A stretch of DNA of 64,000 nt from Phycisphaeraceae bacterium (GTDB lineage: Bacteria > Planctomycetota > Phycisphaerae > Phycisphaerales > Phycisphaeraceae): positions 1 to 64,000 of the forward strand of contig PAIY01000246.1 in the NCBI GenBank assembly GCA_002704825.1, given 5' to 3'. The notes under the pieces are model-generated. The model saw only the letters and a program-made list of their open reading frames with translations, was not told where the DNA came from and did not search any database. The translations under genes and the position numbers were made by a program. Shown here in pieces: positions 16,487 to 25,579 of this stretch; the stretch's first letter is position 1; each line of letters opens with the position of its first letter.

Positions 16487-16845
16487 TGCTAAAACCCAAA
16501 GGTCAATCGATTCGACATGGCTATGTCCTCATGGAGTTCATGGTGGGCTTGTCGGTGGTCATGTTCATGTTGGTGTTACTGCTGGCAACGCTCGGCAAAG
16601 TCCGCGAGTCGCAGATCATCATGGCAAGTCGTCGTCAGGCGGTGTACCTGGCTGAAGCACAGTTGGCGGACATGCAGTTGTCGGGGCAGACCGTCGTGCG
16701 CAGCGAATCAACCACCATGACATTGCTCGATGATCAGCCGGACGATCAACGCTATGCCTGGGTGCGTCTGACGGTGACACACGATGGGCAGCAGGCTTCA
16801 CTGGTCGGACTGATTCGCAGCGAGTATGTGGGAGTGATGCCATGA
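16486..16845 (+). CDS. Type II secretion minor pseudopilin (GspI-like)
   Basis: A 119-residue protein with a class III prepilin signal: a short basic leader ending RHG, then YVLMEFMVGLSVVMFMLVLL, with Glu at mature position 5 and a single N-terminal helix. Prepilin peptidase would cut after the Gly at about residue 12. The product is small with a beta-rich C-terminus, like the minor pseudopilins that form the pseudopilus tip. ATG 16486 overlaps the preceding TGA; a longer frame exists upstream inside the previous gene but is not likely to be used. Assignment to GspI is by order and size, not by specific motifs. Confidence 0.82.
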   Translation: MLKPKGQSIRHGYVLMEFMVGLSVVMFMLVLLLATLGKVRESQIIMASRRQAVYLAEAQLADMQLSGQTVVRSESTTMTLLDDQPDDQRYAWVRLTVTHDGQQASLVGLIRSEYVGVMP

Positions 16846-17300
16846 GACGACAACACGGTTACACGTTGATTGAAATGCTCTTTGTGATTGGCTTTTGCTT
16901 CTTGCTGTTGCTATTGACTTCATTCATCTTCACGACATCCACCAAATTGATCAAAGCTCAGCACACGGTGATCCCCGAACTCAAACAGGTTGATGCGATG
17001 GTCGACCAATTGCGGGAAGATGTCTGGGATGCAAAGACCGTTACGGTGGTGTCTGAGCATGAACTGCAATTGGCTACCGATGATGGATCAGTTCAGTGGT
17101 CATTGGATGATGCAGGCTTGCAATGGGTGCGAAAGCAGTCGGATCGTCAGCGGTACTTCCCAGGCAACATGGTTCAGATGAATTTCAAGATTGCACCAGC
17201 CGGTGTCACGGCTGTGATTGGCAATCAACTTTCACGGGATCCGGTGACCATGCGTTTACTCAGTGTGACAATGCTCAAGGAGATGCAACATGACAGGTAA
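16842..17300 (+). CDS. Type II secretion minor pseudopilin (GspJ-like)
   Basis: A 152-residue prepilin-like protein. MRRQHG is followed by YTLIEMLFVIGFCFLLLLLT, giving the cleavage Gly and Glu5 of the class III signal. The soluble part (about 40-152) has alternating strands and helices without a known motif. The start overlaps the previous stop by four bases (ATGA). Order after the first pseudopilin and before a shorter third one suggests GspJ, but this is inference. Confidence 0.82.
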   Translation: MRRQHGYTLIEMLFVIGFCFLLLLLTSFIFTTSTKLIKAQHTVIPELKQVDAMVDQLREDVWDAKTVTVVSEHELQLATDDGSVQWSLDDAGLQWVRKQSDRQRYFPGNMVQMNFKIAPAGVTAVIGNQLSRDPVTMRLLSVTMLKEMQHDR

Positions 17301-17526
17301 GTGTCAAACACGTCGTGTCACATCAAACAATCGTCGTGGATTCAGCATGCTTGTGGTGGTCGGTGTGGCAGGGATCATCACCTTGGCCGTCACCGCCATG
17401 TCCGCGATGTTTGCCCATCAGGCTCTACGGACTCGAACGTTGCATCAGCAGGCCCAGCAGCGTCAAATGGAGATTGCGCAGGTGTTGTTGGGGAACGAGC
17501 AGGTGCGTGTTCCAGAACAGGAATAG
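17290..17526 (+). CDS. Short third pseudopilin-like protein (GspK-position)
   Basis: Only 78 residues. The leader ends NNRRG and is followed by FSMLVVVGVAGIITLAVTAM; position 5 of the mature sequence is Val instead of Glu. From family knowledge, GspK-type minor pseudopilins lack Glu5, so this may be a strongly shortened GspK. GspK proteins are normally about 300 residues, so it could also be a truncated gene: a 470-bp palindromic element begins 25 bases after the stop. The start overlaps the previous gene by 11 bases. Confidence 0.65.
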   Translation: MTGKCQTRRVTSNNRRGFSMLVVVGVAGIITLAVTAMSAMFAHQALRTRTLHQQAQQRQMEIAQVLLGNEQVRVPEQE

Positions 17527-17550
17527 TGGTGTTTGATGAGGCGGGATTTT

Positions 17551-18020
17551 ACTGGCCAGGGAGCTTCGCCCCCCGGACCCCCTTGGGAGGGTGCTGTTAT
17601 CGGGCAAGATTTGTTTACGTCTTGCATTCAAATGATTGAAGACCAGAATTGCGATGGGGCTTTGCCCCAAACCCCACCAACGGGCAGCCGTTGGATCGCT
17701 GCCCCCGGAAGCCCCCCGGAAGCTGGAATGCTCGAGTGATTCAGAACATCAGTTCACAACGCGATCATCGATCGATGAACATGCCATGCGTGTTGGGTGT
17801 TCCAAACAATATCCGAATAAGCATTTTGATCTGCATACACCAGACATCCAAGGCCCAGCCCTTCCTGGGGGACGTGATCCAGCGGCGGAACGCTGGCGGG
17901 GTTTGGGGTAGCACCCCATCTCATGTTTGTCAGTCATTCCTTTGGATGCAAGCAGGCACCCACTTGCCAAGGTGTACCGAACTCGCAAGGGGGTCCGGGG
18001 GGCGGAGCTCCCTGGCCAGT
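17551..18020. repeat. 470-bp near-palindromic MITE-like element
   Basis: Terminal inverted repeats of exactly 35 bases (17551-17585 and 17986-18020) differ at one position; each begins ACTGGCCAGGGAGC from outside. Nested inside, 17653-17717 and 17856-17920 form a second, weaker inverted pair (GATGGGG..CCCCAAACCCC..). The centre (about 17720-17850) is not palindromic apart from a TCATCGATCGATGA core at 17765-17778. Long frames here are by-products of the GC-rich arms and look non-coding. No transposase is present. It most resembles a non-autonomous mobile element or a very large repetitive palindrome. No target-site duplication is obvious. Confidence 0.75.
17586..17985. other. Gene-free interior of the palindromic element
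   Basis: Reading frames of 60-170 codons run through this stretch, but they are rich in Pro, Ser, Cys and Arg, lack SD sites and merely follow the GC-rich inverted repeats. I see no gene here. Confidence 0.6.
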
Positions 18021-18173
18021 CATACAGATTCGTTAAACCCATATCACGCTGATCCCTCAATGCCTCACGCATTCATTGACTGCGATCCACAAGTCATCTC
18101 ATCCCATCCCATTTCAAACATATGGTTACATTTTCGGCATCTTGTTTGCATGTCTGTCTGTTGCATAAAATAA

Positions 18174-18241
18174 ATGCACCTGTCGCCCTGAAAACCGAGG
18201 CGTTTGTGTACGATCAACAGGCACGAGACCGACAGGTGCAT
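18174..18241. repeat. 12-bp perfect inverted repeat upstream of the DUF2126 gene
   Basis: ATGCACCTGTCG (18174-18185) and CGACAGGTGCAT (18230-18241) pair perfectly around a 44-base loop, ending 64 bases before the ATG at 18306. This could be a leader hairpin or a protein-binding site. Nothing more is visible in the gap from 18021 to 18305. Confidence 0.55.
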
Positions 18242-18305
18242 AAGAACTAGGCACTCCGACAAGGGTGTAACGCCTGTTGATTGGCTGTGAGGAACTTTTT
18301 CTGCC

Positions 18306-21300
18306 ATGACCATCCGCGTTGCGCTCAACCATAAGACTGAATATCACTATGACCGCCTTGTGGAACTTGGGCCCCAGGTAGTCCGACTCAGGCCGGCACC
18401 GCATTGTCGCACACCGATTGTCAGTTACTCGATGAAGGTCAAACCCGACGGCCACTTCATCAACTGGCAGCAGGACCCGCAGAGCAACTATCTTGCCCGA
18501 CTGGTCTTTCCTGAAAAGACGCGTTTGTTCAGTCTCGAAATTGACCTGATCACAGACATGACCGTCATCAACCCCTTTGACTTCTTCCTGGAGAAGGGAG
18601 CGGAGGAATACCCATTTACCTACTCCAAACAGGTGACGCGCGAACTTCGACCGTACTTCGCAAAGATGCCGCTACGTGGCCGGTTCCAGGAACTGTTTGA
18701 AAAAATTGATCTCAGCAAGCAAAAGACGATCGACTTTCTCGTTCAAGTCAACCAACTGGTCAACCAGTCCGTTGGCTATACCATCCGTATGGATCCGGGG
18801 GTCTACACGCCAGAACGTACACTCAGAGAAGGCAAGGGGTCGTGCCGCGACTTTGCCTGGCTGATGGTGAATCTTTTCCGGCGTGCTGGGGTGGCAGCCC
18901 GTTTTGTCTCAGGCTATTCCATCCAGCTTGCCCCCGATCTCAAACCCGTAGACCCCAATGCGCCCGCAGGGGTGGCGCATGACGTGTGTGATCTGCATGC
19001 ATGGTGTGAGGTGTACCTGCCCGGGGCCGGTTGGGTTGGACTTGATGGCACAAGCGGTCTTCTTTGCGGTGAGGGGCACATCCCCCTGGCCACCTCCGCC
19101 AACGCCATTGGCGCAGCACCCATCGAGGGTGGCGTCACCGAATCCAAGGTCGACTTCAATGTCGAGATGTCGGTCACCCGCATCCACGAAGACCCACGCG
19201 TCACCAAGCCTTACACCGAAGGCCAATGGCAATCCATTAATGAACTCGGTGACGTCGTCGATCAACGCCTGTTTAACAACGACGTCCGATTGACCATGGG
19301 CGGTGAACCGACATTCGTTTCCATCCTCGATCAGGAAGGCGAAGAATGGAACACCGGCGCGGTCGGCCCAACCAAAAAACCGATGGCAGACGAATTGATC
19401 AAACGCCTGCGCGCCAAGTTCGGCCCCGGTGGCTTGCTGCATTACGGTCAGGGCAAATGGTATCCCGGTGAACAACTGCCACGCTGGGCGTTGGGTTTGT
19501 ACTGGCGGCGTGACGGTGTTCCCATCTGGGAAGACGATTCGCTGATTGGTGATGAAACCAGGGACTATGGCTTGACGCATGAGGATGCGCTGAAGTTCAT
19601 GGTTGAGTTTGCAAGGCAGATGGAGGTCAAGGATCACTACATCATCCCGGCTTTCGAAGATCCGGTTAAGTATGCCCTGCGTGAACGTGAATTGCCGGTG
19701 AATGTTGATCCCAGTGACTCCAAGCTTGATGATGCTGAGGAACGTGCGCGCCTATTGCGTGTATTTGAGCGTGGGCTTGGGACACCGGTGGGATATGTCC
19801 TGCCGATTGAACGAAACTTCACCTATGACGGGCCGGCGTGGCATAGCGGTTTGTGGATGCTGCGTGGTCAACGGCTGTATCTGATCCCCGGTGACTCGCC
19901 GGTGGGACTTCGTTTGCCGCTTGAGTCACTACCCTGGGTCAAGGAGGAGGAGTACCCGTACCTGCATCCGGCGGACCCGATTGTACAGCGTCCTGCGTTG
20001 CCAACCCGTCGTGCGATGATCATGCCACAGAGCAAGCATCACCCCGGTGCGGTTTGGGAAGAGGAGATTGAAGAAGACGATCCATCAACACCCGGTAAAG
20101 GCAAGAAAGCTCAGAAAAACAGGCGTAAAATCACGCATGTGGGTCAGGGTTGGGATGAGCCGGAAGTGGTCCCCTATGGCTATGCCGAGTCGATCGACAA
20201 CGCGCCGTGGAACCGCATGCCCAAGCCCGGTGAGTCGGCTCACTGGGTGATGCGCACCGCGATTTGTACAGAAGCACGTGAGGGTCGGATGTATGTCTTC
20301 ATGCCACCGACCAAGACCATTGAGGATTATCTTGACCTGGTCGCTGCTGTCGAACACACCGCTGCCGTACTGGAGATGCCGGTCCTCATTGAAGGTTACA
20401 CACCGCCTTACGACAGTCGCGTGGACATGCTCAAGGTGACGCCGGACCCGGGTGTGATTGAAGTGAACATCCAGCCAACGCATTCATGGCGGCAAATGGT
20501 CGATGTGACCAATACCATCTATGACGAAGCACGCAACACGTACCTGGGTACCGAAAAATTCCAACTCGACGGGCGACACACCGGGACCGGTGGCGGTAAC
20601 CATATCGTCGTCGGCGGGCGCACCCCTGCAGACTCACCGTTCCTTCGCAGACCTGACCTGCTTAAATCCATGATCGGATACTGGGTCAATCACCCGTCAC
20701 TGAGTTACCTGTTTTCCAGCATGTTCATCGGCCCGACTTCCCAGGCACCGCGTGTGGATGAAGGTCGGCCCGATGCTGCGTACGAACTGGAGATCGCTTT
20801 TTCGCAGACACCCAAGCCAGGCGGGATGTACATGCCCCCGTGGATTGTCGACCGTCTGTATCGTCACCTGCTCACCGACCTGACCGGCAATACGCATCGT
20901 GCAGAGTTCTGTATTGACAAGCTGTATTCGCCCGACAGCGTGACGGGGCGACTGGGGTTACTGGAGCTGCGTGGTTTTGAGATGCCGCCTCATGCGCGGA
21001 TGTCACTGACACAGCAATTACTCATTCGTGCGCTCATTGCGCATTTCTGGGAGACACCATACACCGCGCCGTTGACACGGTGGGGGACCGCTTTGCATGA
21101 CCGGTACCTGCTGCCACATTATGTGCATGAGGATTTCAATCAGGTGTTGCGCGATCTGCATGATGCAGGCATGTCCTTCCACCCGGATTGGTTTGCAACG
21201 CATTTTGAGTTCCGTTACCCGGTGGTGGGGCGCGTGACCTATGACGGGGTGACCATTGAGTTGCGTCAAGCCATCGAGCCCTGGCTTGTCCTTGGTGAAG

Positions 21301-21764
21301 AAGCCACGCAGGGCGGGACCGCGCGATATGTCGATTCGTCATTGGAACGTGTGCAGGTCAAAGTCACAGGAATGATTGAAGGCCGTCATGCGGTGTCGGT
21401 TAATGGTGTTGAATTGCCGTTAACTCCGACTGGTGAACCGGGGACATTTGTTGCAGGCCTGCGTTTCAGAGCCTGGCAGCCGCCCAACTGTCTGCATCCG
21501 ACCATCCCGGTGCATGCGCCATTGGTCGTGGACCTGTTTGACCGTTACAACTCCCGCGCGATTGGTGGCTGTACGTATTACGTCTCGCATCCGGGTGGTC
21601 GTTCGCATGAAATCTTCCCCGTCAATGCCTTGGAAGCCGAGACCCGTCGCGTGGAACGCTTCCACAGCATCGGTCACACGCCTGGCCCGATTCAGGTCCG
21701 CCAACTTGAACGCAGCCCCGAGATGCCGGTGACACTCGACCTGCGACGTTTGCCGTTACAATGA
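18306..21764 (+). CDS. Transglutaminase-like / DUF2126 protein
   Basis: A 1152-residue protein. Residues 1-110 match the bacterial transglutaminase N-terminal domain; 150-255 form the papain-fold transglutaminase core with Cys180 (GKGSCRDFAW), His231 (DLHAWCEVY) and Asp247 (WVGLDGTSG). Residues 310-1150 are DUF2126, including MGGEPTF at about 336 and DGRHTGTGGGNHIVVGG at about 757-773, a Gly-rich His motif reminiscent of glutamine-synthetase-like ligases. Such proteins are typically encoded beside ATP-grasp/alpha-E proteins, as here, in a predicted peptide-ligating and peptide-cleaving system. No signal peptide is seen. Substrate unknown. ATG 18306 matches the family N-terminus. Confidence 0.9.
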   Translation: MTIRVALNHKTEYHYDRLVELGPQVVRLRPAPHCRTPIVSYSMKVKPDGHFINWQQDPQSNYLARLVFPEKTRLFSLEIDLITDMTVINPFDFFLEKGAEEYPFTYSKQVTRELRPYFAKMPLRGRFQELFEKIDLSKQKTIDFLVQVNQLVNQSVGYTIRMDPGVYTPERTLREGKGSCRDFAWLMVNLFRRAGVAARFVSGYSIQLAPDLKPVDPNAPAGVAHDVCDLHAWCEVYLPGAGWVGLDGTSGLLCGEGHIPLATSANAIGAAPIEGGVTESKVDFNVEMSVTRIHEDPRVTKPYTEGQWQSINELGDVVDQRLFNNDVRLTMGGEPTFVSILDQEGEEWNTGAVGPTKKPMADELIKRLRAKFGPGGLLHYGQGKWYPGEQLPRWALGLYWRRDGVPIWEDDSLIGDETRDYGLTHEDALKFMVEFARQMEVKDHYIIPAFEDPVKYALRERELPVNVDPSDSKLDDAEERARLLRVFERGLGTPVGYVLPIERNFTYDGPAWHSGLWMLRGQRLYLIPGDSPVGLRLPLESLPWVKEEEYPYLHPADPIVQRPALPTRRAMIMPQSKHHPGAVWEEEIEEDDPSTPGKGKKAQKNRRKITHVGQGWDEPEVVPYGYAESIDNAPWNRMPKPGESAHWVMRTAICTEAREGRMYVFMPPTKTIEDYLDLVAAVEHTAAVLEMPVLIEGYTPPYDSRVDMLKVTPDPGVIEVNIQPTHSWRQMVDVTNTIYDEARNTYLGTEKFQLDGRHTGTGGGNHIVVGGRTPADSPFLRRPDLLKSMIGYWVNHPSLSYLFSSMFIGPTSQAPRVDEGRPDAAYELEIAFSQTPKPGGMYMPPWIVDRLYRHLLTDLTGNTHRAEFCIDKLYSPDSVTGRLGLLELRGFEMPPHARMSLTQQLLIRALIAHFWETPYTAPLTRWGTALHDRYLLPHYVHEDFNQVLRDLHDAGMSFHPDWFATHFEFRYPVVGRVTYDGVTIELRQAIEPWLVLGEEATQGGTARYVDSSLERVQVKVTGMIEGRHAVSVNGVELPLTPTGEPGTFVAGLRFRAWQPPNCLHPTIPVHAPLVVDLFDRYNSRAIGGCTYYVSHPGGRSHEIFPVNALEAETRRVERFHSIGHTPGPIQVRQLERSPEMPVTLDLRRLPLQ

Positions 21765-21777
21765 TGGGGAAAGTGAG

Positions 21778-21885
21778 GGATTAGTGATTAGGAGTTTGGG
21801 ATTAGGGTAAGAAAAAAATGATGCCCAAGCGATTCCGATATTGAAATGCCTTTCCCCTAATCCCTAATGGCTAATCACGAATCCC
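21778..21885. repeat. CCTAATC-type inverted repeat, copy 1
   Basis: The left arm at 21778-21807 (GGGATTAGTGATTAGG...) and the right arm at about 21853-21885 (TCCCCTAATCCCTAATGG...) are imperfect reverse complements built of repeated CCTAATC units. It fills the gap between the DUF2126 and ATP-grasp genes, ending at the ATG. A second copy lies at 32769-32864. Confidence 0.75.
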
Positions 21886-21886
21886 T

Positions 21887-24448
21887 ATGACGAATACCAT
21901 GACCACACCTGTCACCACCTACAAACTCGAAGATGGGACGTTTGACGAGATGCTCGACGTGCGGGGGCAGATGCGCCCGCATTGGTCACGCTTCATCACC
22001 GGCTTGCAGCAATTGGATGTCCCTACGATCAACACCCGTTGGCAGAACGCTCAGCGATTGATCCAGGACAACGGTGTGACCTACAACGTCTACGGTGATC
22101 CGCGTGGCATGGAGCGTCCGTGGGTGCTTGATCCAATCCCGCTGGTCATTGGTCAAGATGAATGGGCGAAGCTGGAAAAAGCCTTGATCCAACGGGCGAC
22201 GGTGCTCAACCATGTTTTAACGGATCTGTATGGGCAACGAAAACTCATCCGTGAGAACGTCCTGCCTGCAGATCTGATTTATGGCAACCCGCATTACCTG
22301 CGACCCTGCAATGCGATTCGACCACGCAATGATCAGCATCTGGTGCTTTACGGCGTTGACCTGGCGCGAAACCCATCGGGCCAATGGTGGGTCGTCGATG
22401 ACCGAACGCAGGCGCCCTCCGGTGCAGGCTATGCGTTGGAGAATCGCGTGGTCATGTCCCGCACCTTCCCCGGACTCTTCCGCCAATGTGGTGTGCAGCG
22501 GTTAGCCATGTTCTTCTCCAAACTCCGTGAGACTTTGGCAAGATTGGCACCCCCGGGTCGCGACAACCCGCGCATCGTGCTGCTCACCCCCGGCCCTTAC
22601 AACGAAACCTATTTCGAACATGCATACCTTGCCCGCTATCTGGGTTTGACCCTCGTCGAGGGCGGTGACCTGGCGGTGCGGGATAACAAGGTGTATCTCA
22701 AAACGCTCAGTGGCTTGCAGCGCGTCGATGTGATTCTCCGACGTACCGATGATGAATACTGTGATCCACTGGAACTCCGCGCCGATTCACAATTGGGCAT
22801 CTCCGGGTTGGTTCAGGCAGCAGCAGCAGGCGAGGTGACCATTGCCAACGCGCTGGGTAGCGGTGTGATTGAAACCCCGTCGTTCATGCCGTTCTTCCGC
22901 CCGTTATGTCGAAAAATCACCGGTGAAGAAGCCATGCTCCCGAGTTTGGCAACGTGGTGGTGTGGTCATGTCAAAGAGCGTCAATACGTCCTGAAACATC
23001 TGAATCAACTGGTGATCAAGCCTGCATTCCAGGGACATCATGCCCGTCCGATTTTTGGTGAGACACTCAGCAAAGATGAGACCGATGACCTGCGCGAAAA
23101 GATTCTTGCCAAGCCCCATCACTACATCGGCCAGGAAAGTGTCACACTCTCAACCGCGCCCATCTGGCAGGACGGGCAACTGGTCCCAAGACATCTGATG
23201 CTGCGCGTGTATGTTGCTGCGACAGGCGATGGGGGATACACCGTCATGCCCGGCGGGCTCTCGCGTATCAGTTCCGCGCAGGATTCCAAGATCGTCTCCA
23301 TGCAGCAGGGCGGTGGTTCCAAGGACGCATGGGTGCTCTCCGACGGACCGGTCAATCCCTTCAGCATGCTCAACAGTGATGTGCACAACGTCAAACTCGC
23401 ACGCCAGACACAGGATTTGCCGTCCCGCGTAGCAGACACCATGTTCTGGTTGGGACGCTATGTCGAGCGTGCCGAATCACTGGTTCGACTGTCGCGGGCG
23501 ATGATGTATCGCATGGTCGAGCAGGCAGAGGAGATTTCCTGCCCTGAGTTGCCACACCTGTTTTTGCTCATGGGGCGCAAGACGTATGTGACACCCAAAG
23601 GCGGGCCGATCGATTCACCGTTGCAGGACTTTGATCGCTCGATGGCTTATCTGCAGTCGGTGATCTTCGATGAAGAGATGGACTTTGGCCTGCTGTCGAT
23701 TTGTCATCACATCCGTCGTTTGGGTGCGGTGGTGCGAGATCGTATCAGTCTGGACACCTGGCGGTTGCTCAGTCAGATTTACCGTCGATTGTCGGATGCC
23801 TCCAAATCAATTGATATGAGTGAACTGCTTGGACTTCTCGATGAGTTACTCGTGCCGTTCACCGCATTTGCCGGGTTCAGTCATGAGAGTATGACGCAGG
23901 GACAGGGTTGGCGATTTTTGATGATGGGTCGTCGCCTGGAACGTGCCGTTTTCACTGCGACGTTGCTTGATGAACTGGTGGTCCCGCAAGCCGAGCATGA
24001 GTTGCCGTTGCTTGATGCGGCATTGGAGATTGCCAGCAGTAACATGACTTACCGCAGCCGCTATCAGACCACGGTTGCCGCCATGCCGGTGCTCGACTTG
24101 TTGCTATTTGATGAGACCAATCCGCAAAGTGTCGGCTTTCAGTTCACGCAGCTATCGCAGCACATTGACACACTGCCCCACGAACCAATCGACGGTCAAC
24201 GCAGCAGTGAGCAAAGGCATATTCTCATGTTGCTCTCAGCGTTGCGTCTTGCAGATGTGCAGCAAATCTCCAAACGAGACAATCTCGGCCGACGTGAAGA
24301 ACTTTCGACACTGCTTAACCGACTGATCAGTGAATTGCCCGTGCTCAGTGACCAGTTAACGCAGCGGTATCTGGTGCATGCTCAGCCGGTCCAGTCGCTG
24401 TCACTGGCTTCGCAGAATCCCGCTTCACTGGGTATGGAAGCGGTTTAA
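21887..24448 (+). CDS. Circularly permuted ATP-grasp protein fused to alpha-E domain
   Basis: Residues 1-490 match the circularly permuted ATP-grasp family (DUF404/DUF407): YNVYGDPRGMERPW, LYGQRKLIREN, LTPGPYNETYFEHAYLARYLG, VDVILRRTDDEYCDPLELR and LVIKPAFQG are typical motifs. ATP-grasp enzymes form amide bonds through acyl-phosphates. Residues 505-830 match the alpha-E domain (DUF403), a helical domain beginning SRVADTMFWLGRYVERAESLVRL. The fusion of the two is known. The gene lies between two transglutaminase-type genes, suggesting that one module builds and another trims or crosslinks a peptide. Start ATG 21887; ATG 21899 is possible. No SD is visible because the CCTAATC repeat abuts the start. 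Confidence 0.92.
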   Translation: MTNTMTTPVTTYKLEDGTFDEMLDVRGQMRPHWSRFITGLQQLDVPTINTRWQNAQRLIQDNGVTYNVYGDPRGMERPWVLDPIPLVIGQDEWAKLEKALIQRATVLNHVLTDLYGQRKLIRENVLPADLIYGNPHYLRPCNAIRPRNDQHLVLYGVDLARNPSGQWWVVDDRTQAPSGAGYALENRVVMSRTFPGLFRQCGVQRLAMFFSKLRETLARLAPPGRDNPRIVLLTPGPYNETYFEHAYLARYLGLTLVEGGDLAVRDNKVYLKTLSGLQRVDVILRRTDDEYCDPLELRADSQLGISGLVQAAAAGEVTIANALGSGVIETPSFMPFFRPLCRKITGEEAMLPSLATWWCGHVKERQYVLKHLNQLVIKPAFQGHHARPIFGETLSKDETDDLREKILAKPHHYIGQESVTLSTAPIWQDGQLVPRHLMLRVYVAATGDGGYTVMPGGLSRISSAQDSKIVSMQQGGGSKDAWVLSDGPVNPFSMLNSDVHNVKLARQTQDLPSRVADTMFWLGRYVERAESLVRLSRAMMYRMVEQAEEISCPELPHLFLLMGRKTYVTPKGGPIDSPLQDFDRSMAYLQSVIFDEEMDFGLLSICHHIRRLGAVVRDRISLDTWRLLSQIYRRLSDASKSIDMSELLGLLDELLVPFTAFAGFSHESMTQGQGWRFLMMGRRLERAVFTATLLDELVVPQAEHELPLLDAALEIASSNMTYRSRYQTTVAAMPVLDLLLFDETNPQSVGFQFTQLSQHIDTLPHEPIDGQRSSEQRHILMLLSALRLADVQQISKRDNLGRREELSTLLNRLISELPVLSDQLTQRYLVHAQPVQSLSLASQNPASLGMEAV

Positions 24449-24631
24449 GCATCGGTTGTATCTCGCAGTCGTGTTGGTTTTCCCGAAGTTATTCATCAGT
24501 TCTGAATATCGGTGTTTGCGTTTTAAGCGTGGAACTCCGCGAAGCAGTAAAATACTTTGACCTTGCATTGCCGGATACGTTATGTCCTGCGATTGTTTAT
24601 TTGTGTTGGAACCGAATCAAGCTTCACCGCC

Positions 24632-25579
24632 ATGCTTTACCGCGTTACGCATATCACCGAGTATCACTACGGCCTGCCTGCCACAGTCAGCCACAGTGCT
24701 TTGCATATGCTCCCGCGCCCGGTCAAGAATCAGGATTGGCAAAGTTATGATCTGAGTATCACACCCCGGCCGGATGTGATTAATCGACGCAATGATTTTT
24801 TTGGCAATCGCATTGCCTTTGCTTCACTGGAACATCCGCACAACCAGATGATCGTCAAGTCCGTTGGCACGGTGCAGGTTCAACCCCGCCAACCGATGCT
24901 CCAGAATATGTCGCGTCCCTGGGAACAGGTTCGTGACAGCTTGATGAGCGATCTGACGGATGACGGGTTGGATGCTTACCAATACACGTTCGACTCTGCT
25001 TTGGCACCGGGCTTGGAATTGCTCTGTGACTACACGCTCCAATCCTTCACGCCCAATCGGCCGATTCTCGATGCAGCGCATGAACTGTGTGAACGCATTC
25101 ACGAGGACTTTAAGTTCGACCCGACCAGCACGACGATTTACACCACCGTGGATAAGGTCTTTGAACAGCGTAGTGGTGTCTGTCAGGACTTTGCACATTT
25201 GATGATTGCCTGCCTGCGGAGTTTGGATTTGCCCGCGCGGTATGTCAGTGGTTACCTGCGCACTATCCCACCACCGGGACAGCCGCGATTGGTCGGTGCG
25301 GATGCCTCACATGCCTGGGTTGCTGTGTACTGCCCGGACCAGGGATGGATCGACTTTGATCCGACCAACTCTGCTATCGTTAATGACCAGCACATTACCT
25401 TGGCCTGGGGTCGGGATTTTGAAGACGTTTCACCGGTCAAAGGCGTGGTCTTGGGCGGTGGGTTCCACAACATCAAAGTCAGTGTGGATGTCGAACCGCT
25501 CAATCAACCCATGCGCCTCAACACGCAAACGCAAACCAACAACGCTGGCCAGGTTCAGTCTCAATCCCAATCGCAGTGA
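24632..25579 (+). CDS. Transglutaminase-like cysteine peptidase
   Basis: A 315-residue protein with the bacterial transglutaminase N-domain (MLYRVTHITEYHYGLPA) at 1-90 and the core at about 140-250: Cys184 in RSGVCQDFAHLM, His227 in DASHAWVAVY and Asp243 in DFDPTN. Members are predicted amidases or peptidases. It is the third gene of the DUF2126/ATP-grasp cluster, 183 bases after the alpha-E gene. ATG 24632 is preferred to an upstream frame extension (24557) because it matches the family N-terminus. The last 30 residues are Gln/Asn-rich and probably disordered. Confidence 0.9.
   Translation: MLYRVTHITEYHYGLPATVSHSALHMLPRPVKNQDWQSYDLSITPRPDVINRRNDFFGNRIAFASLEHPHNQMIVKSVGTVQVQPRQPMLQNMSRPWEQVRDSLMSDLTDDGLDAYQYTFDSALAPGLELLCDYTLQSFTPNRPILDAAHELCERIHEDFKFDPTSTTIYTTVDKVFEQRSGVCQDFAHLMIACLRSLDLPARYVSGYLRTIPPPGQPRLVGADASHAWVAVYCPDQGWIDFDPTNSAIVNDQHITLAWGRDFEDVSPVKGVVLGGGFHNIKVSVDVEPLNQPMRLNTQTQTNNAGQVQSQSQSQ

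Noticed and set aside
17649-18173. 174-codon forward frame across the palindromic element
   Set aside because: It follows the inverted repeats, has Pro/Ser/Cys-rich composition, lacks an SD and spans both terminal repeats, so it is very unlikely to be coding.
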